A DNA stretch of 64,000 nucleotides from Arthrobacter sp042667405 (GCF_042667405.1 NZ_JBHVAL010000012.1:70402-134401); one strand, 5' to 3'; positions 7,460 through 15,773 are shown, counted from the first letter of the stretch. Numbers and translations: made by a program. Notes: generated from the letters alone by a model not told the origin.

Positions 7460-8424
7460 AGCGGGCCGCGGTGAACCGCATCATCACGGTGACGCCCAAC
7501 CCGGCCATTGACATGACGTACACGGTCCAAGGCATCACCGAGGGTGCAAGCCACCGCGTTCCCACCCCGATCAGCCGCGCCGGCGGCAAGGGGATCAACG
7601 TTGCCCGGGTCACGCACCAGCTCGGTTATCCCGTCCTGGCCATAGCCCCGACGGGAGGTGCTGCCGGCCAGACGCTGGCTGCCGAGCTCTGGACCAGCGG
7701 CGTCCCGCACCTCCTGGTGGGCGTTGCGGCGGAGACGCGGCGCAGCATCGCCCTGGTGGACACGCTGGCCGGGGAAACCTCCATTTTCAATGAGGAAGGC
7801 CAAGCCCTGCTTCCTGACGAATGGCGTTCGCTCAGGTCAGCCGTGAGCGAGGCAGTCACCGGCAACCGCAACCTGCCCGCCTCAGTGGTGGTGGGATCGG
7901 GAAGTTTGCCCCAAGGCGCACCCGCGGACTTCTACCCTGAGCTCGTACGCATGGCCCACGACGCCGGTGTCCCCGCCATCATCGATACTTCCGGTCCGGG
8001 GATCGTTGCTGCCGCCAAAGCCGGGGCCGACATCCTCAAGCCGAACCATCATGAACTGGCTGAAGCAACAGGGGAGTCCAGCCTTGAAGCCGCGGCCCTC
8101 TCACTGATCGATATGGGGGCCCGCACGGTCCTCGTCAGTGCCGGAGCTGAGGGCATGCTCGCCTTCGACCACGCAGCCCCGGGCGGCTACTGGAGTGCGC
8201 GCCTGCCGCAACCGCTCAGTGGCAACCCCACAGGGGCGGGCGACGCCGGTGTGGCGGCTGCCGCCGTCGCACTCGCCGAAGGCGTCACCGAACCCCGCGA
8301 GATTCTGCGCAGGGCGACCGCCTGGTCCGCTGCCGCCGTGCTGATGCCGGCCGCGGGCGAGATCTCGCCGCGGTACCAGGAGCTCCAGGACCAACTGATC
8401 GTTACATGGAAGGAGACCCGGTGA
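7456..8424 (+). CDS. PfkB-family hexose-phosphate kinase (tagatose-6-phosphate or 1-phosphofructokinase type)
   Basis: A 322-residue ribokinase-fold enzyme. The N-terminus has TVTPNPAIDMTYTV and the substrate loop RAGGKGINVARVTHQLG, both characteristic of the LacC/FruK branch; the C-terminal signature NPTGAGDAGVAAA supplies the catalytic aspartate. SGSLPQGAP and ILKPNHHELAEATG are also typical. In this operon it most plausibly phosphorylates tagatose-6-phosphate to the 1,6-bisphosphate for the downstream aldolase. The start overlaps the ROK stop by ATGA. The FruK activity (fructose-1-phosphate) cannot be excluded from sequence alone. Confidence 0.82.
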   Translation: MKRAAVNRIITVTPNPAIDMTYTVQGITEGASHRVPTPISRAGGKGINVARVTHQLGYPVLAIAPTGGAAGQTLAAELWTSGVPHLLVGVAAETRRSIALVDTLAGETSIFNEEGQALLPDEWRSLRSAVSEAVTGNRNLPASVVVGSGSLPQGAPADFYPELVRMAHDAGVPAIIDTSGPGIVAAAKAGADILKPNHHELAEATGESSLEAAALSLIDMGARTVLVSAGAEGMLAFDHAAPGGYWSARLPQPLSGNPTGAGDAGVAAAAVALAEGVTEPREILRRATAWSAAAVLMPAAGEISPRYQELQDQLIVTWKETR

Positions 8425-9260
8425 CCCTGGTCAATACGCGGGAACTCATGGACAGGGCTGCTGCCGCAGGCACGGGCCAGGGAGCGTTCAACGTCATTCA
8501 CATCGAAACTGCCGAGGGCCTGGTGGCTGGCGCCGAAGCCGCGGGCGTTCCGCTGATCCTGCAGGTTTCCGAGAACTGCGCCAAGTACCACGGTGGCCTG
8601 GAACCGATTGCGTTGGCTGCCTTGGCGATCGCCCGTTCGGCCTCCGTGCCGGTGGCCCTCCACCTGGACCACGCCGAATCCGAAGACCTGGCGCTCGCCG
8701 CTGTGGACCTCGGCTTTGGCTCTGTGATGTACGACGGCGCGCACCTGCCCTATGAGTGGAACGTCGAAGTAACGCGCCGCGTTGCTGCCTACGCCCATGA
8801 ACGCGGCGTCTACGTGGAAGCCGAGCTGGGGAAGGTTGGCGGCAAGGACGGAGCCCATGCGCCGGGAGTCAGGACCGACCCGGCTGAGGCAAAGGCATTC
8901 GTGGAGGCAACCGGCGTGGACGCGCTCGCGGTGGCCGTTGGGTCCTCGCACGCCATGACCGAACGGAACGCCACGTTGGACCTGCACCTGATCACCCGGC
9001 TGAAATCCGCCGTCGGCAAACCGCTGGTCCTTCATGGCTCCTCCGGTGTCACAGACGACATGCTCGTAGCGGCTATCGGCGCTGGTATGACTAAGATCAA
9101 CGTATCCACACATTTGAACGGGTTCTTCACCCGCGCCGTCCGTGAGTACCTCGATGCCAACCCCGCAGTGGTGGACTCCCGGAAGTACATCAAGGCCGGC
9201 CGGGAGGCCCTGGTGCTGGAGTCGGCACGTATGCTGACGCTGTTCGCCAAAGCGAAATAG
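8421..9260 (+). CDS. Class II ketose-bisphosphate aldolase (tagatose-bisphosphate type)
   Basis: A zinc aldolase of 279 residues that would split tagatose- or fructose-1,6-bisphosphate to dihydroxyacetone phosphate and glyceraldehyde-3-phosphate. Landmarks in order: GAFNVIHIETAEG, the metal histidine and acid pair in HLDHAES, VEAELGKVGG, AVGSSHAM with the second metal histidine, LHGSSGV with the third, and INVSTHL for phosphate binding. GTG at 8421 is chosen because AAGGAG ends 5 bp upstream and the codon overlaps the kinase stop as GTGA; an in-frame ATG at 8406 is possible. The kinase-aldolase pair is typical of GatY/KbaY loci. Confidence 0.85.
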   Translation: MTLVNTRELMDRAAAAGTGQGAFNVIHIETAEGLVAGAEAAGVPLILQVSENCAKYHGGLEPIALAALAIARSASVPVALHLDHAESEDLALAAVDLGFGSVMYDGAHLPYEWNVEVTRRVAAYAHERGVYVEAELGKVGGKDGAHAPGVRTDPAEAKAFVEATGVDALAVAVGSSHAMTERNATLDLHLITRLKSAVGKPLVLHGSSGVTDDMLVAAIGAGMTKINVSTHLNGFFTRAVREYLDANPAVVDSRKYIKAGREALVLESARMLTLFAKAK

Positions 9261-9284
9261 CGTCGAAACCGCGAAAGGCTAGTC

Positions 9285-10076
9285 ATGACCCGCACCGATC
9301 GGCTGACCGCCATCCTCGATCTCCTGGCCGAGTCCGGCCATGTGGAAGTAGAGGACATCGTGACGCGTCTTGGCGTGTCACCTGCCACGGCCCGCAGGGA
9401 TCTGGACAGCCTGGCCAAGCAGCGTTTGCTCAGCCGGACCAGGGGCGGCGCCACGACAGGATCGGTGGCCTATGATCTCCCCGGACGGTACAACCGCGAC
9501 GACCACGCAGAGGCCAAACAGGACATAGCCGTGGCGGCATCGGCGCTGATTCGTCCCGGTGCTGTGATCGGGCTGAGCGGAGGGACCACCAACACGGCCC
9601 TCGCCCAGCTGCTGTCCACCCGTGAGGACCTCAACGCGCCCTCCAACAGGCCCACGCTGACCGTGGTGACCAACGCGATCAACATCGCCTCCCAGCTGGC
9701 AGTCCGCCCCAACATCAAGATCATGGTCACCGGCGGCATCCTGAACCCCCGGTCCTACGAACTTGTGGGTCCTTACACTGACGTCATCATGCAGAAGGTT
9801 GCTTTGGACATCGCCTTCATCGGCGTCAATGGCGTGGATCCGGACCTCGGACCCACCATCACGGACGAAGGCGAGGCCATGGTCAACACGGTCATGGCCC
9901 GCCGTGCCACTGAATCCTATGTGGTGGCCGATTCCTCCAAGGTACGCAGGCGGTCCTTTGCGGCCATGGCGGGGTACGATTTCAGGCACCTCATCACGGA
10001 TTCCGGGATCAGCGCGGACGATAAGGCTGCGTTTGAAGCGAAGGGGACCGAGGTCATCGTCGCTCCGGCGAGCTGA
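9285..10076 (+). CDS. DeoR-family transcriptional regulator
   Basis: A 263-residue repressor with an N-terminal DeoR winged helix (TDRLTAILDLLAESGHVEVE, then LGVSPATARRDLDSL, the recognition helix, and LLSRTRGGA). The C-terminal DeoRC sensor domain shows IGLSGGTTNTALAQLL and TVVTNAINIASQLA, the sugar-phosphate-binding loops, and VADSSKVRRRSFA near the end. It is the last gene of the amino-sugar operon, 24 bp after the aldolase, so it probably autoregulates the operon by responding to a pathway phosphosugar. AgaR and GlpR-like proteins are the nearest described types; ligand unknown. Confidence 0.85.
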   Translation: MTRTDRLTAILDLLAESGHVEVEDIVTRLGVSPATARRDLDSLAKQRLLSRTRGGATTGSVAYDLPGRYNRDDHAEAKQDIAVAASALIRPGAVIGLSGGTTNTALAQLLSTREDLNAPSNRPTLTVVTNAINIASQLAVRPNIKIMVTGGILNPRSYELVGPYTDVIMQKVALDIAFIGVNGVDPDLGPTITDEGEAMVNTVMARRATESYVVADSSKVRRRSFAAMAGYDFRHLITDSGISADDKAAFEAKGTEVIVAPAS

Positions 10077-10085
10077 GGGCGGTGC

Positions 10086-10778
10086 CTAGAATCGCATCCT
10101 TGGCGCGTGGAGAACCGAGTCGTCAACATCCCTGGGCACCCACTGGCTGAACGGCAGATCCAGGCTGTACTGACCGTCGTCGTTCTTGATCAACGTGCGC
10201 AACTCCGCGTTCCCAGGGTTGTTCAGCGACTCGAAGTACTCCACTGTCCAATGGAACCAACGCATGCAGAACAGGCGCATGGTCAGCCCGTGTGTAACCA
10301 GCAGCGTGTTGGGGGCGTACGTGGGCTTCTGCCAGTGGCGGTACAGCGTCTCCATGAACGAGGACACGCGGTCGTAGACATCGGAACCTGACTCGCCTTC
10401 ACGGAACCGGTAGAAGAAATGGCCGTAGAGGTTCCTCAACTCCTTCTGGTCCTCTATGTCTCCGGCGATCTGGAAATTGGCCCAGTCCTGTTCGCGGAGC
10501 CTGGGTTCCTCAATGACGCGCTCGATCAATGACCCCAGGTTGAGGGCTTCGAGGGTCTGATAGGCGCGCAGGTAGGGGGAGACGTACACGCAGACCTGCT
10601 GTCCGTCGAGCTTACGCCGCAGGCCCTCCCCGGCGATCCTGGCCTGCTCCATGCCCTGTTCGGTCAAAGGAATCCGGTAGTCCGGCACGCGGTTGTAGAT
10701 GGACGTATCGGCGTTCGCCGCAGACTGTCCGTGCCGGATCATGAATATTCTCTCTGGGGCACCCATCCCACCAAGCAT
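10086..10778 (-). CDS. Histidine phosphatase family protein (phosphoglycerate mutase-like)
   Basis: A 230-residue protein whose N-terminus carries the phosphohistidine motif IFMIRHGQSAAN. Other active-site elements are VSPYLRAYQTLEAL (second Arg), the acidic LREQDWANF, and TLLVTHGLTMR (second His). It should be a soluble phosphatase acting on an unidentified phosphate ester. It converges with the DeoR gene. Its start is only 11 bp from the divergent CPBP gene, so the two promoters must overlap the coding ends or the transcripts be nearly leaderless. An internal ATG at 10766 is an alternative start; neither has a clear ribosome site. Confidence 0.8.
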   Translation of the reverse strand: MLGGMGAPERIFMIRHGQSAANADTSIYNRVPDYRIPLTEQGMEQARIAGEGLRRKLDGQQVCVYVSPYLRAYQTLEALNLGSLIERVIEEPRLREQDWANFQIAGDIEDQKELRNLYGHFFYRFREGESGSDVYDRVSSFMETLYRHWQKPTYAPNTLLVTHGLTMRLFCMRWFHWTVEYFESLNNPGNAELRTLIKNDDGQYSLDLPFSQWVPRDVDDSVLHAPRMRF

Positions 10779-10789
10779 AGGGTGGGTAC

Positions 10790-11563
10790 ATGTTCCTTGC
10801 TTCCCGTCGGCGCCTGCGTGCCGAAGTGCTCATAGTTTTGGGCCTGTCCCTGGGTCAGTCGGCCGTTTACTCCGTGGTCCAGCTGCTGGACAAGTTGAGC
10901 CGTGCGCCCCTATCCGAAGCCACCTCGACGTTGAACAGATCGCAGAGCACACGGGAGTACTTCGATCTTACGTACCAGCTCTTGGACATCTTCTTCGCCC
11001 TGGTTCCTGTGGCCCTGGTGTTCTACTTCCTGTCGCTCCAGACCCCGGCGAACCGCGATGGCGAGGGTGGCTCCGCCTTCAGCAGGCTGGGTTTCAACTT
11101 GGCCCGGCCCGGAAAGGACGTGCTCCAAGGGCTGGGGCTCGCGGCGTTGATTGGCATCCCTTCCCTTGGCCTCTACGCGGCAGGACGGGCCCTGGGAATC
11201 ACTACGGCAATCGTCCCCAGCGGCCTGGACGCCTACTGGTGGACCGTGCCTGTGCTGATCCTCTCCGCGATGCGTCACGCGATCGTGGAGGAAGTGATCG
11301 TGGTGGGCTACCTCATGGACCGCTTCGGAAAATTCGGCTGGAGCACTCCGGTCGCGATCCTGGTCAGTGCGGTCCTGCGGGGGAGCTACCACCTGTACCA
11401 GGGCTTCGGGCCCTTCGTGGGCAACGTGGTCATGGGGTTGGTCTTCGCCTGGCTCTACACCAAGACCAAACGCGTGATGCCGTTGGTGATTGCGCATGCC
11501 CTGCTGGACATCGTGGCTTTCGTGGGATTCAGCCTTTTTGGCAAGGCCGTTGGACTCGGCTGA
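10790..11563 (+). CDS. CPBP-family intramembrane metalloprotease
   Basis: A 257-residue multi-pass membrane protein of the CAAX-protease/bacteriocin-processing family. The three motifs are present in an actinobacterial form: AIVEEVIVVGYL (Glu-Glu pair, with Val where the EExxxR arginine usually lies), LRGSYHLYQG (second metal region histidine) and IAHALLD (third histidine). About seven hydrophobic segments are visible, starting at LIVLGLSLGQSAVYSVV. AGGGTGGG lies 4 bp before the ATG. Substrate is unknown; such proteins sometimes act in peptide processing or immunity, but nothing nearby suggests either. Confidence 0.78.
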   Translation: MFLASRRRLRAEVLIVLGLSLGQSAVYSVVQLLDKLSRAPLSEATSTLNRSQSTREYFDLTYQLLDIFFALVPVALVFYFLSLQTPANRDGEGGSAFSRLGFNLARPGKDVLQGLGLAALIGIPSLGLYAAGRALGITTAIVPSGLDAYWWTVPVLILSAMRHAIVEEVIVVGYLMDRFGKFGWSTPVAILVSAVLRGSYHLYQGFGPFVGNVVMGLVFAWLYTKTKRVMPLVIAHALLDIVAFVGFSLFGKAVGLG

Positions 11564-11576
11564 GTGGTTAAAAGTA

Positions 11577-11628
11577 TTCGGCCGCTATCGGCAGGTGACG
11601 TCATTGGCACCCGCTGACAGCGGCCGAA
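11577..11628. terminator. Long hairpin between convergent genes
   Basis: Arms 11577-11597 and 11608-11628 pair over 21 positions with two A-C mismatches and one G-T pair around a 10-base loop. It lies between the ends of two convergent genes (11563 and 11683), so it may terminate both. There is no clear T-run on either side. Confidence 0.6.
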
Positions 11629-11682
11629 GCTTGTCCGGACAACTATGTCCGACGCCGGGATCTCCCCGGATCAAGGGAACGG

Positions 11683-12321
11683 TCAGATGGTGACTGCTCC
11701 GGAGGCGGTTTCGAACGTGACGGCCAGGATGCCCGGCGTGCCATGGGGAGCCATCCACTGGACTGCGACATCCTCCAGTGGCTTCTCCACCGGTTCACCC
11801 AGCCATTCCGTGACGCGTTCCGCCGAGCCTGCAATGGTGAGGCTGGACATCTTGACGTCGCTCTCGTAGACCCTGGACGGGTGCAGGGAGGGGTCGCCTT
11901 CCCACTTGAGCAGGTAGGGCACCTGGGGGTCGGCGATCAGGCCGAGGATGCCGATCTGCTGCCACACCAGTTCGCGGCCGTCGGGGAACTTGCGGTTGCC
12001 GGGGACTGCGGCGCGGCCGAGGCGTTCCTCGAAAGGTGCGAGGTCGTCAACGGCCACACACCAGCCCATCCAACCGCCGCCGGCTGCTGAGCGCGCACGG
12101 ACTGCTTGGCCAAAGGGTGCTTTGTCGGAAGCGGGGTGGTCAAGGACCTCCACAACTTCCAAGTACTTGTTGTCCGCCAGGGGAATGATCATGTTCCGGG
12201 TGCCGAAGCGGGGGTGCACTCCACCCCGGACTGCGTCCACTCCCAGAGCCGCGGAAATTCGTTCGGTAGTGGCCAGAAGGCCATCTCGTTCACAGGCGTA
12301 AGAGACGTGATCCATGCGCAT
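11683..12321 (-). CDS. Glyoxalase-like (VOC fold) protein
   Basis: A 212-residue protein beginning MRMDHVSYACERDGL, the first beta-alpha unit of a vicinal-oxygen-chelate or glyoxalase-like domain, with a conserved metal-type histidine at position 4. It continues GGVHPRFGTRNMIIPL and NKYLEVVEVLDHP, typical of the Glyoxalase_3 type, then a second half with WQQIGI and VTEWLGEP. Catalysis and substrate are unknown. The frame is open to 12375, but the start at 12321 fits the domain boundary; it sits in a weak purine-rich context. It is convergent with the CPBP gene. Confidence 0.7.
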   Translation of the reverse strand: MRMDHVSYACERDGLLATTERISAALGVDAVRGGVHPRFGTRNMIIPLADNKYLEVVEVLDHPASDKAPFGQAVRARSAAGGGWMGWCVAVDDLAPFEERLGRAAVPGNRKFPDGRELVWQQIGILGLIADPQVPYLLKWEGDPSLHPSRVYESDVKMSSLTIAGSAERVTEWLGEPVEKPLEDVAVQWMAPHGTPGILAVTFETASGAVTI

Positions 12322-12434
12322 GGCTTCATCTTGGCACTTTGTGATCGGTGTCTCAGCTAAGTCTGTCCTTACCAAGATGGGATCTTACCTGGGGACGTCA
12401 TGGAGTGTCGCAAATGACCCCAAAAATTCAGGCA

Positions 12435-12476
12435 ACGTCACAAAGCTGTCCAAGCGCACGCACACTTCCTAGACTG
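12435..12476 (+). promoter_or_regulatory. metY promoter region with elements shared with metX
   Basis: AACGTCACA at 12435-12443 is followed by a probable -10 box TAGACT at 12471-12476. The metX upstream region repeats both: AACGTCACA at 13962-13970 and TAGACT at 14010-14015, each TAGACT preceded by TTCC. This suggests a common sigma factor and a common methionine or sulfur regulator. The distance differs by 12 bp, about one helical turn. Confidence 0.45.
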
Positions 12477-12537
12477 GCCGCAGTTTGCTTCCCACTGTTA
12501 GTCCGCCGATCACATGCGTCACGAAGAGGAGAACTCC

Positions 12538-13854
12538 ATGTCCCAAGGATGGTCTTTCGAAACCCGCCAAATCCACGCAGGCCAAGAGCCGGATGCCGCC
12601 ACAGGGGCTCGTTCGCTGCCGATCTACCAGACCACGTCCTTCGTGTTCCCGAGTGCCGAGAGCGCCGCCAACCGCTTCGCCCTGGCCGAGCTCGCGCCGA
12701 TCTACACCCGCATCGGCAACCCCACCCAGGATGCGGTGGAACAGCGGATCGCCAGCCTTGAAGGCGGACTGGGTGCGCTGCTGCTCAGCTCGGGCCAGGC
12801 GGCAGAGACCTTTGCCATCCTGAACATCGCCGAGGCCGGTGACCACATCGTGGCCAGTCCCAGCCTCTACGGCGGCACCTACAACCTGTTTGCCCACACG
12901 CTGAAGAAGTTCGGGATTTCGGTGACCTTCGTCGAGGACCCGGACAACCTTGCGCAGTGGCGCGACGCCGTGCAGCCGAACACCAAGCTTTTCTTCGGCG
13001 AGGTTGTCTCCAACCCGCGCCAGGACGTTCTGGATATCGAAGGCGTAGCCGGGGTGGCCCATGAAGCAGGCGTGCCGCTGATCGTCGACAACACCCTCTC
13101 CACCCCGTACCTGATCCGTCCCATCGAGTGGGGCGCGGACATCGTGGTCCACTCGGCCACCAAGTACCTGGGCGGACACGGTTCAGCCATTGCAGGGGTC
13201 ATTGTCGATTCCGGCAACTTCGACTTCGGCAAGGATCCGGAACGCTTCCCGGGCTTCAATACCCCGGACCCCAGCTACAACGGACTGGTCTACGCCCGCG
13301 ACCTCGGCAAGGACGGGGCCCTCGGCGCCAACCTTTCGTACATCCTCAAGGCCCGCGTCCAGCTGCTCCGCGACCTCGGATCTGCCGTGGCACCGTTCAA
13401 CGCCTTCCTCATCGCCCAGGGCCTGGAGACCTTGAGCCTGCGCGTTGAACGGCATGTCTCCAACGCCACCAAAGTGGCCCAGTGGCTGGAAACCCATGAC
13501 GACGTCGAATCGGTCGCCTACGCCGGTCTGCCGTCCAGCCCTTGGTACGAACGTGGCCAAAAGTACGGTCCCCGGGGCACGGGCGCAATCGTCGCGTTCA
13601 ACATCAAGGGTGGCGTCGAAGCCGGAAAGCGCTTCGTGGACGGGCTGGGGCTGCACTCCCACGTGGCCAACATCGGCGACGTCCGCTCCCTGGTCATCCA
13701 CCCGGCGTCGACTACGCACAGCCAGCTGACCCCCGAACAGCAGGTCGTCGCAGGCGTCAATCCGGGCTTGGTCCGCCTGTCCGTCGGCATCGAGCACGTC
13801 GACGACATCATCGCCGACCTCGAAGCCGGCTTCCGGGCGGCCAAGGGCGCTTGA
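12538..13854 (+). CDS. metY: O-acetylhomoserine sulfhydrylase (bifunctional O-acetylhomoserine/O-acetylserine type)
   Basis: Cys/Met-metabolism PLP enzyme of 438 residues that makes homocysteine from O-acetylhomoserine and sulfide. It begins WSFETRQIHAGQEPD, shows the family region RIGNPTQDAVEQR, the cofactor contact SSGQAAETFAILN, VDNTLSTPYL with the PLP aspartate, and the PLP lysine in HSATKYLGGHGSAI. The long insert after it (PERFPGFNTPDPSYNGLVY) separates MetY from MetB. GAGGAG lies 8 bp before the ATG at 12538; an in-frame ATG at 12514 is unlikely. The metX gene for its substrate follows 303 bp downstream. Confidence 0.93.
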   Translation: MSQGWSFETRQIHAGQEPDAATGARSLPIYQTTSFVFPSAESAANRFALAELAPIYTRIGNPTQDAVEQRIASLEGGLGALLLSSGQAAETFAILNIAEAGDHIVASPSLYGGTYNLFAHTLKKFGISVTFVEDPDNLAQWRDAVQPNTKLFFGEVVSNPRQDVLDIEGVAGVAHEAGVPLIVDNTLSTPYLIRPIEWGADIVVHSATKYLGGHGSAIAGVIVDSGNFDFGKDPERFPGFNTPDPSYNGLVYARDLGKDGALGANLSYILKARVQLLRDLGSAVAPFNAFLIAQGLETLSLRVERHVSNATKVAQWLETHDDVESVAYAGLPSSPWYERGQKYGPRGTGAIVAFNIKGGVEAGKRFVDGLGLHSHVANIGDVRSLVIHPASTTHSQLTPEQQVVAGVNPGLVRLSVGIEHVDDIIADLEAGFRAAKGA

Positions 13855-13886
13855 GCGGGAAGCTTGCATGACAGGCTGATACCTCG

Positions 13887-13929
13887 GGGCTGCCGTCCGG
13901 ATCGACGATTATTCGCCGGGCGGCAGCCC
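13887..13929 (+). terminator. Hairpin after metY
   Basis: Arms 13887-13899 and 13917-13929 (GGGCTGCCGTCCG and its near-perfect complement, one G-T pair) form a 13-bp stem with a 17-base loop 33 bp after the metY stop. It lacks a strong T-run but is well placed to end metY transcription before the separate metX promoter. Confidence 0.6.
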
Positions 13930-14023
13930 TGGGTGCTGTTTGGTGAATCAAAACGGCACCTAACGTCACACTGATGTCACATTCTTCGCCAGAAGGGTGG
14001 AGTTTTTCCTAGACTCTACGTAT

Positions 14024-14150
14024 TAGGTCATGAGTGCCAGCAGATAGCCCCGGCTTGCTGGCCGGCAACCCTCCTTCCGCGGTGGGGTGCCCCGGGTGAG
14101 GACCTGGCCTGTCCGCACGCAAGGCGACAGGCAAGCGCGAGGTTAGGTAT
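14024..14150 (+). promoter_or_regulatory. SAM-IV-type riboswitch in the metX leader
   Basis: The leader reads GGTCATGAGTGCCAGCAG at 14026 on, a highly characteristic opening for SAM-IV elements of actinobacterial met genes. Helix P1 pairs AGGTC (14025-14029) with GACCT (14101-14105); a second helix pairs GCCAGC (14036-14041) with GCTGGC (14057-14062); GCCGGCAACC follows, as in SAM-binding cores. A 3-prime hairpin pairs GCCTGTC (14107-14113) with GACAGGC (14126-14132) just before the start codon. High SAM would be expected to reduce metX expression. There is no equivalent ahead of metY. Confidence 0.85.
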
Positions 14151-14157
14151 CAAAGGA

Positions 14158-15279
14158 ATGACCATCACTGCTACAGCCCTTCCCAAATCCGGTGAAGCCG
14201 ACGGAACAGTCAAGTACGCCGGCGTAGGACCGCTGGCACTTGAAGCCGGCGGCTATCTGCCCGACGTGGTGCTGGCCTACGAAACGTGGGGGCAACTCAA
14301 CGCGGACCGCTCAAACGCTGTCCTCATCCAGCACGCTTTGACCGGCAGCACCCACGTGGCCCGCGGGGCCACGGATGAGGAAGGGTGGTGGGAGCAGCTC
14401 GTAGGGCCTGGTGCCACCATCGACACCAACAGGTACTTCGTCGTTTCGATCAACATCGTGGGTGGCTGCTACGGCAGCACCGGCCCGTCCTCGACAGCAC
14501 CCGATGGCAAGCCGTGGGGTTCCCGGTTCCCGCTGATCACGCTGCGGGACAGCACCGAGGCCGAAGCCCGGCTCGCGGACGTGCTGGGCATTGACGCCTG
14601 GCACGCTGTCCTGGGCGGCTCCATGGGAGGAGCCAGGGCGCTTGAATGGGCCGTCACTTTCCCGGAACGGGTCCACCGTTGTGCGGTCATCTCGGTGGGC
14701 GCATACAGCACTGCCGAACAGATTGCCTTCGCCCAAGCCCAAACCCTGGCCATCCGACAGGACCCGCACTTCAACAACGGGGACTACTACGACGGCCAAG
14801 CACCGGAGCACGGACTGGCCCTTGCCCGCAGGATTGCGCACATCACCTACCGCTCCGCCCTGGAACTGGACCTGCGCTTCGGCCGGGAGGCCCAGCACCA
14901 GGAGACGCCGCTCGCTGCTGCGGTGCTGGGGGAGCGCGGGCGATACCAAGTGGAGAGCTACCTTGACCACCAGGGCACGAAGCTGGTCCGCCGCTTCGAT
15001 GCCAACAGTTACATCGCCATCACCGAAGCCCTGATGTCCCATGACGTCACGCGCGGCCGGGGCACCCTGCAGGAAGCTCTCTCCCGTGCCACTGCCGACT
15101 TCTTCGTGGCTGCAGTGGATACGGACAGGCTGTACTTCCCGGCCCAGTCGAAGGAACTTGCGGCGGCACTTCCGGGCGATGTTCCCGTCCACACCATCGA
15201 CGCGCCGATCGGCCACGACGGCTTCCTGACCGAGATCGGCCAGCTGTCCGGGCAGCTTAGAGGGGCTTTCTTCTCCTGA
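14158..15279 (+). CDS. metX: Homoserine O-acetyltransferase
   Basis: An alpha/beta hydrolase-fold enzyme of 373 residues that acetylates L-homoserine with acetyl-CoA, the first committed step to methionine. The nucleophile is Ser155 in LGGSMGGARALEW; the acid is Asp321 in VDTDRLYFP; the histidine is His353 in IGHDGFL. The oxyanion region NIVGGCYGSTGPSS and the N-terminal VLAYETWGQLNADRSN are typical. It feeds metY upstream and is controlled by the SAM-IV-type leader directly before it, whose last bases contain the AAAGGA ribosome site. Confidence 0.95.
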   Translation: MTITATALPKSGEADGTVKYAGVGPLALEAGGYLPDVVLAYETWGQLNADRSNAVLIQHALTGSTHVARGATDEEGWWEQLVGPGATIDTNRYFVVSINIVGGCYGSTGPSSTAPDGKPWGSRFPLITLRDSTEAEARLADVLGIDAWHAVLGGSMGGARALEWAVTFPERVHRCAVISVGAYSTAEQIAFAQAQTLAIRQDPHFNNGDYYDGQAPEHGLALARRIAHITYRSALELDLRFGREAQHQETPLAAAVLGERGRYQVESYLDHQGTKLVRRFDANSYIAITEALMSHDVTRGRGTLQEALSRATADFFVAAVDTDRLYFPAQSKELAAALPGDVPVHTIDAPIGHDGFLTEIGQLSGQLRGAFFS

Positions 15280-15323
15280 GCCTCAACGGCTTCGATGGTG
15301 CAGGAGGTCCTGTGTGCGGCTGA

Positions 15324-15773
15324 TCAGCCGTTCATGATCTCCTGGCGCTGCTTCATGTAATCTTCCATGGCGATCTGGCCGTTGGTGAACTTCGCATCCA
15401 GTTCGGCCAGTTTCTTGGCTCGATAGCCTTGGGGTTCCGCCGCTGCGGTGGGGAAAGATGGGTTCGACGGCGGTGCGGCCTGCGGTGCCTCCTCCGCGGG
15501 GCGGATGACGGCGGGCCCGGGCTGATACCCAGGGTAGTTCTGCACAGGAGAATCAGGAGCGGGATAATTCTGGGCCGGGTAGTTTTGGGGTGGGTAATTC
15601 ACCCCAGGGTAGCCCTGGGGTGGGTAACCAGGGCCGGGGAGGTTTTGCTGCCGATAGTCCGGACCCGGGAAGTTGCCGTTCTGCAGGCGGCGCGCCTTGG
15701 AGCGGTTGTACATGCGGATCCCCATCGGAATCAGCCACGAGCAGACGATGATCCAGAAGATCAGATTGTTCAC
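15324..15773 (-). CDS. Membrane-anchored Pro/Tyr-repeat protein with C-terminal SHOCT domain
   Basis: A 149-residue protein in three parts. Residues 3-20 (LIFWIIVCSWLIPMGIRM) form one membrane segment. Residues about 35-85 are a low-complexity run of short GYPPQ, NYPAQ and NYPAP units. The C-terminal about 30 residues (AKKLAELDAKFTNGQIAMED, then YMKQRQEI) match the SHOCT domain, a small oligomerisation module often at the ends of membrane proteins. Function unknown. It is convergent with metX. The repeat region is probably a disordered spacer. Confidence 0.7.
   Translation of the reverse strand: MNNLIFWIIVCSWLIPMGIRMYNRSKARRLQNGNFPGPDYRQQNLPGPGYPPQGYPGVNYPPQNYPAQNYPAPDSPVQNYPGYQPGPAVIRPAEEAPQAAPPSNPSFPTAAAEPQGYRAKKLAELDAKFTNGQIAMEDYMKQRQEIMNG

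Noticed and set aside
12376..12537. Second SAM riboswitch before metY
   Set aside because: No GGTCATGAG-type core or matching helices; only a weak imperfect stem with GGGG/CCCC arms.
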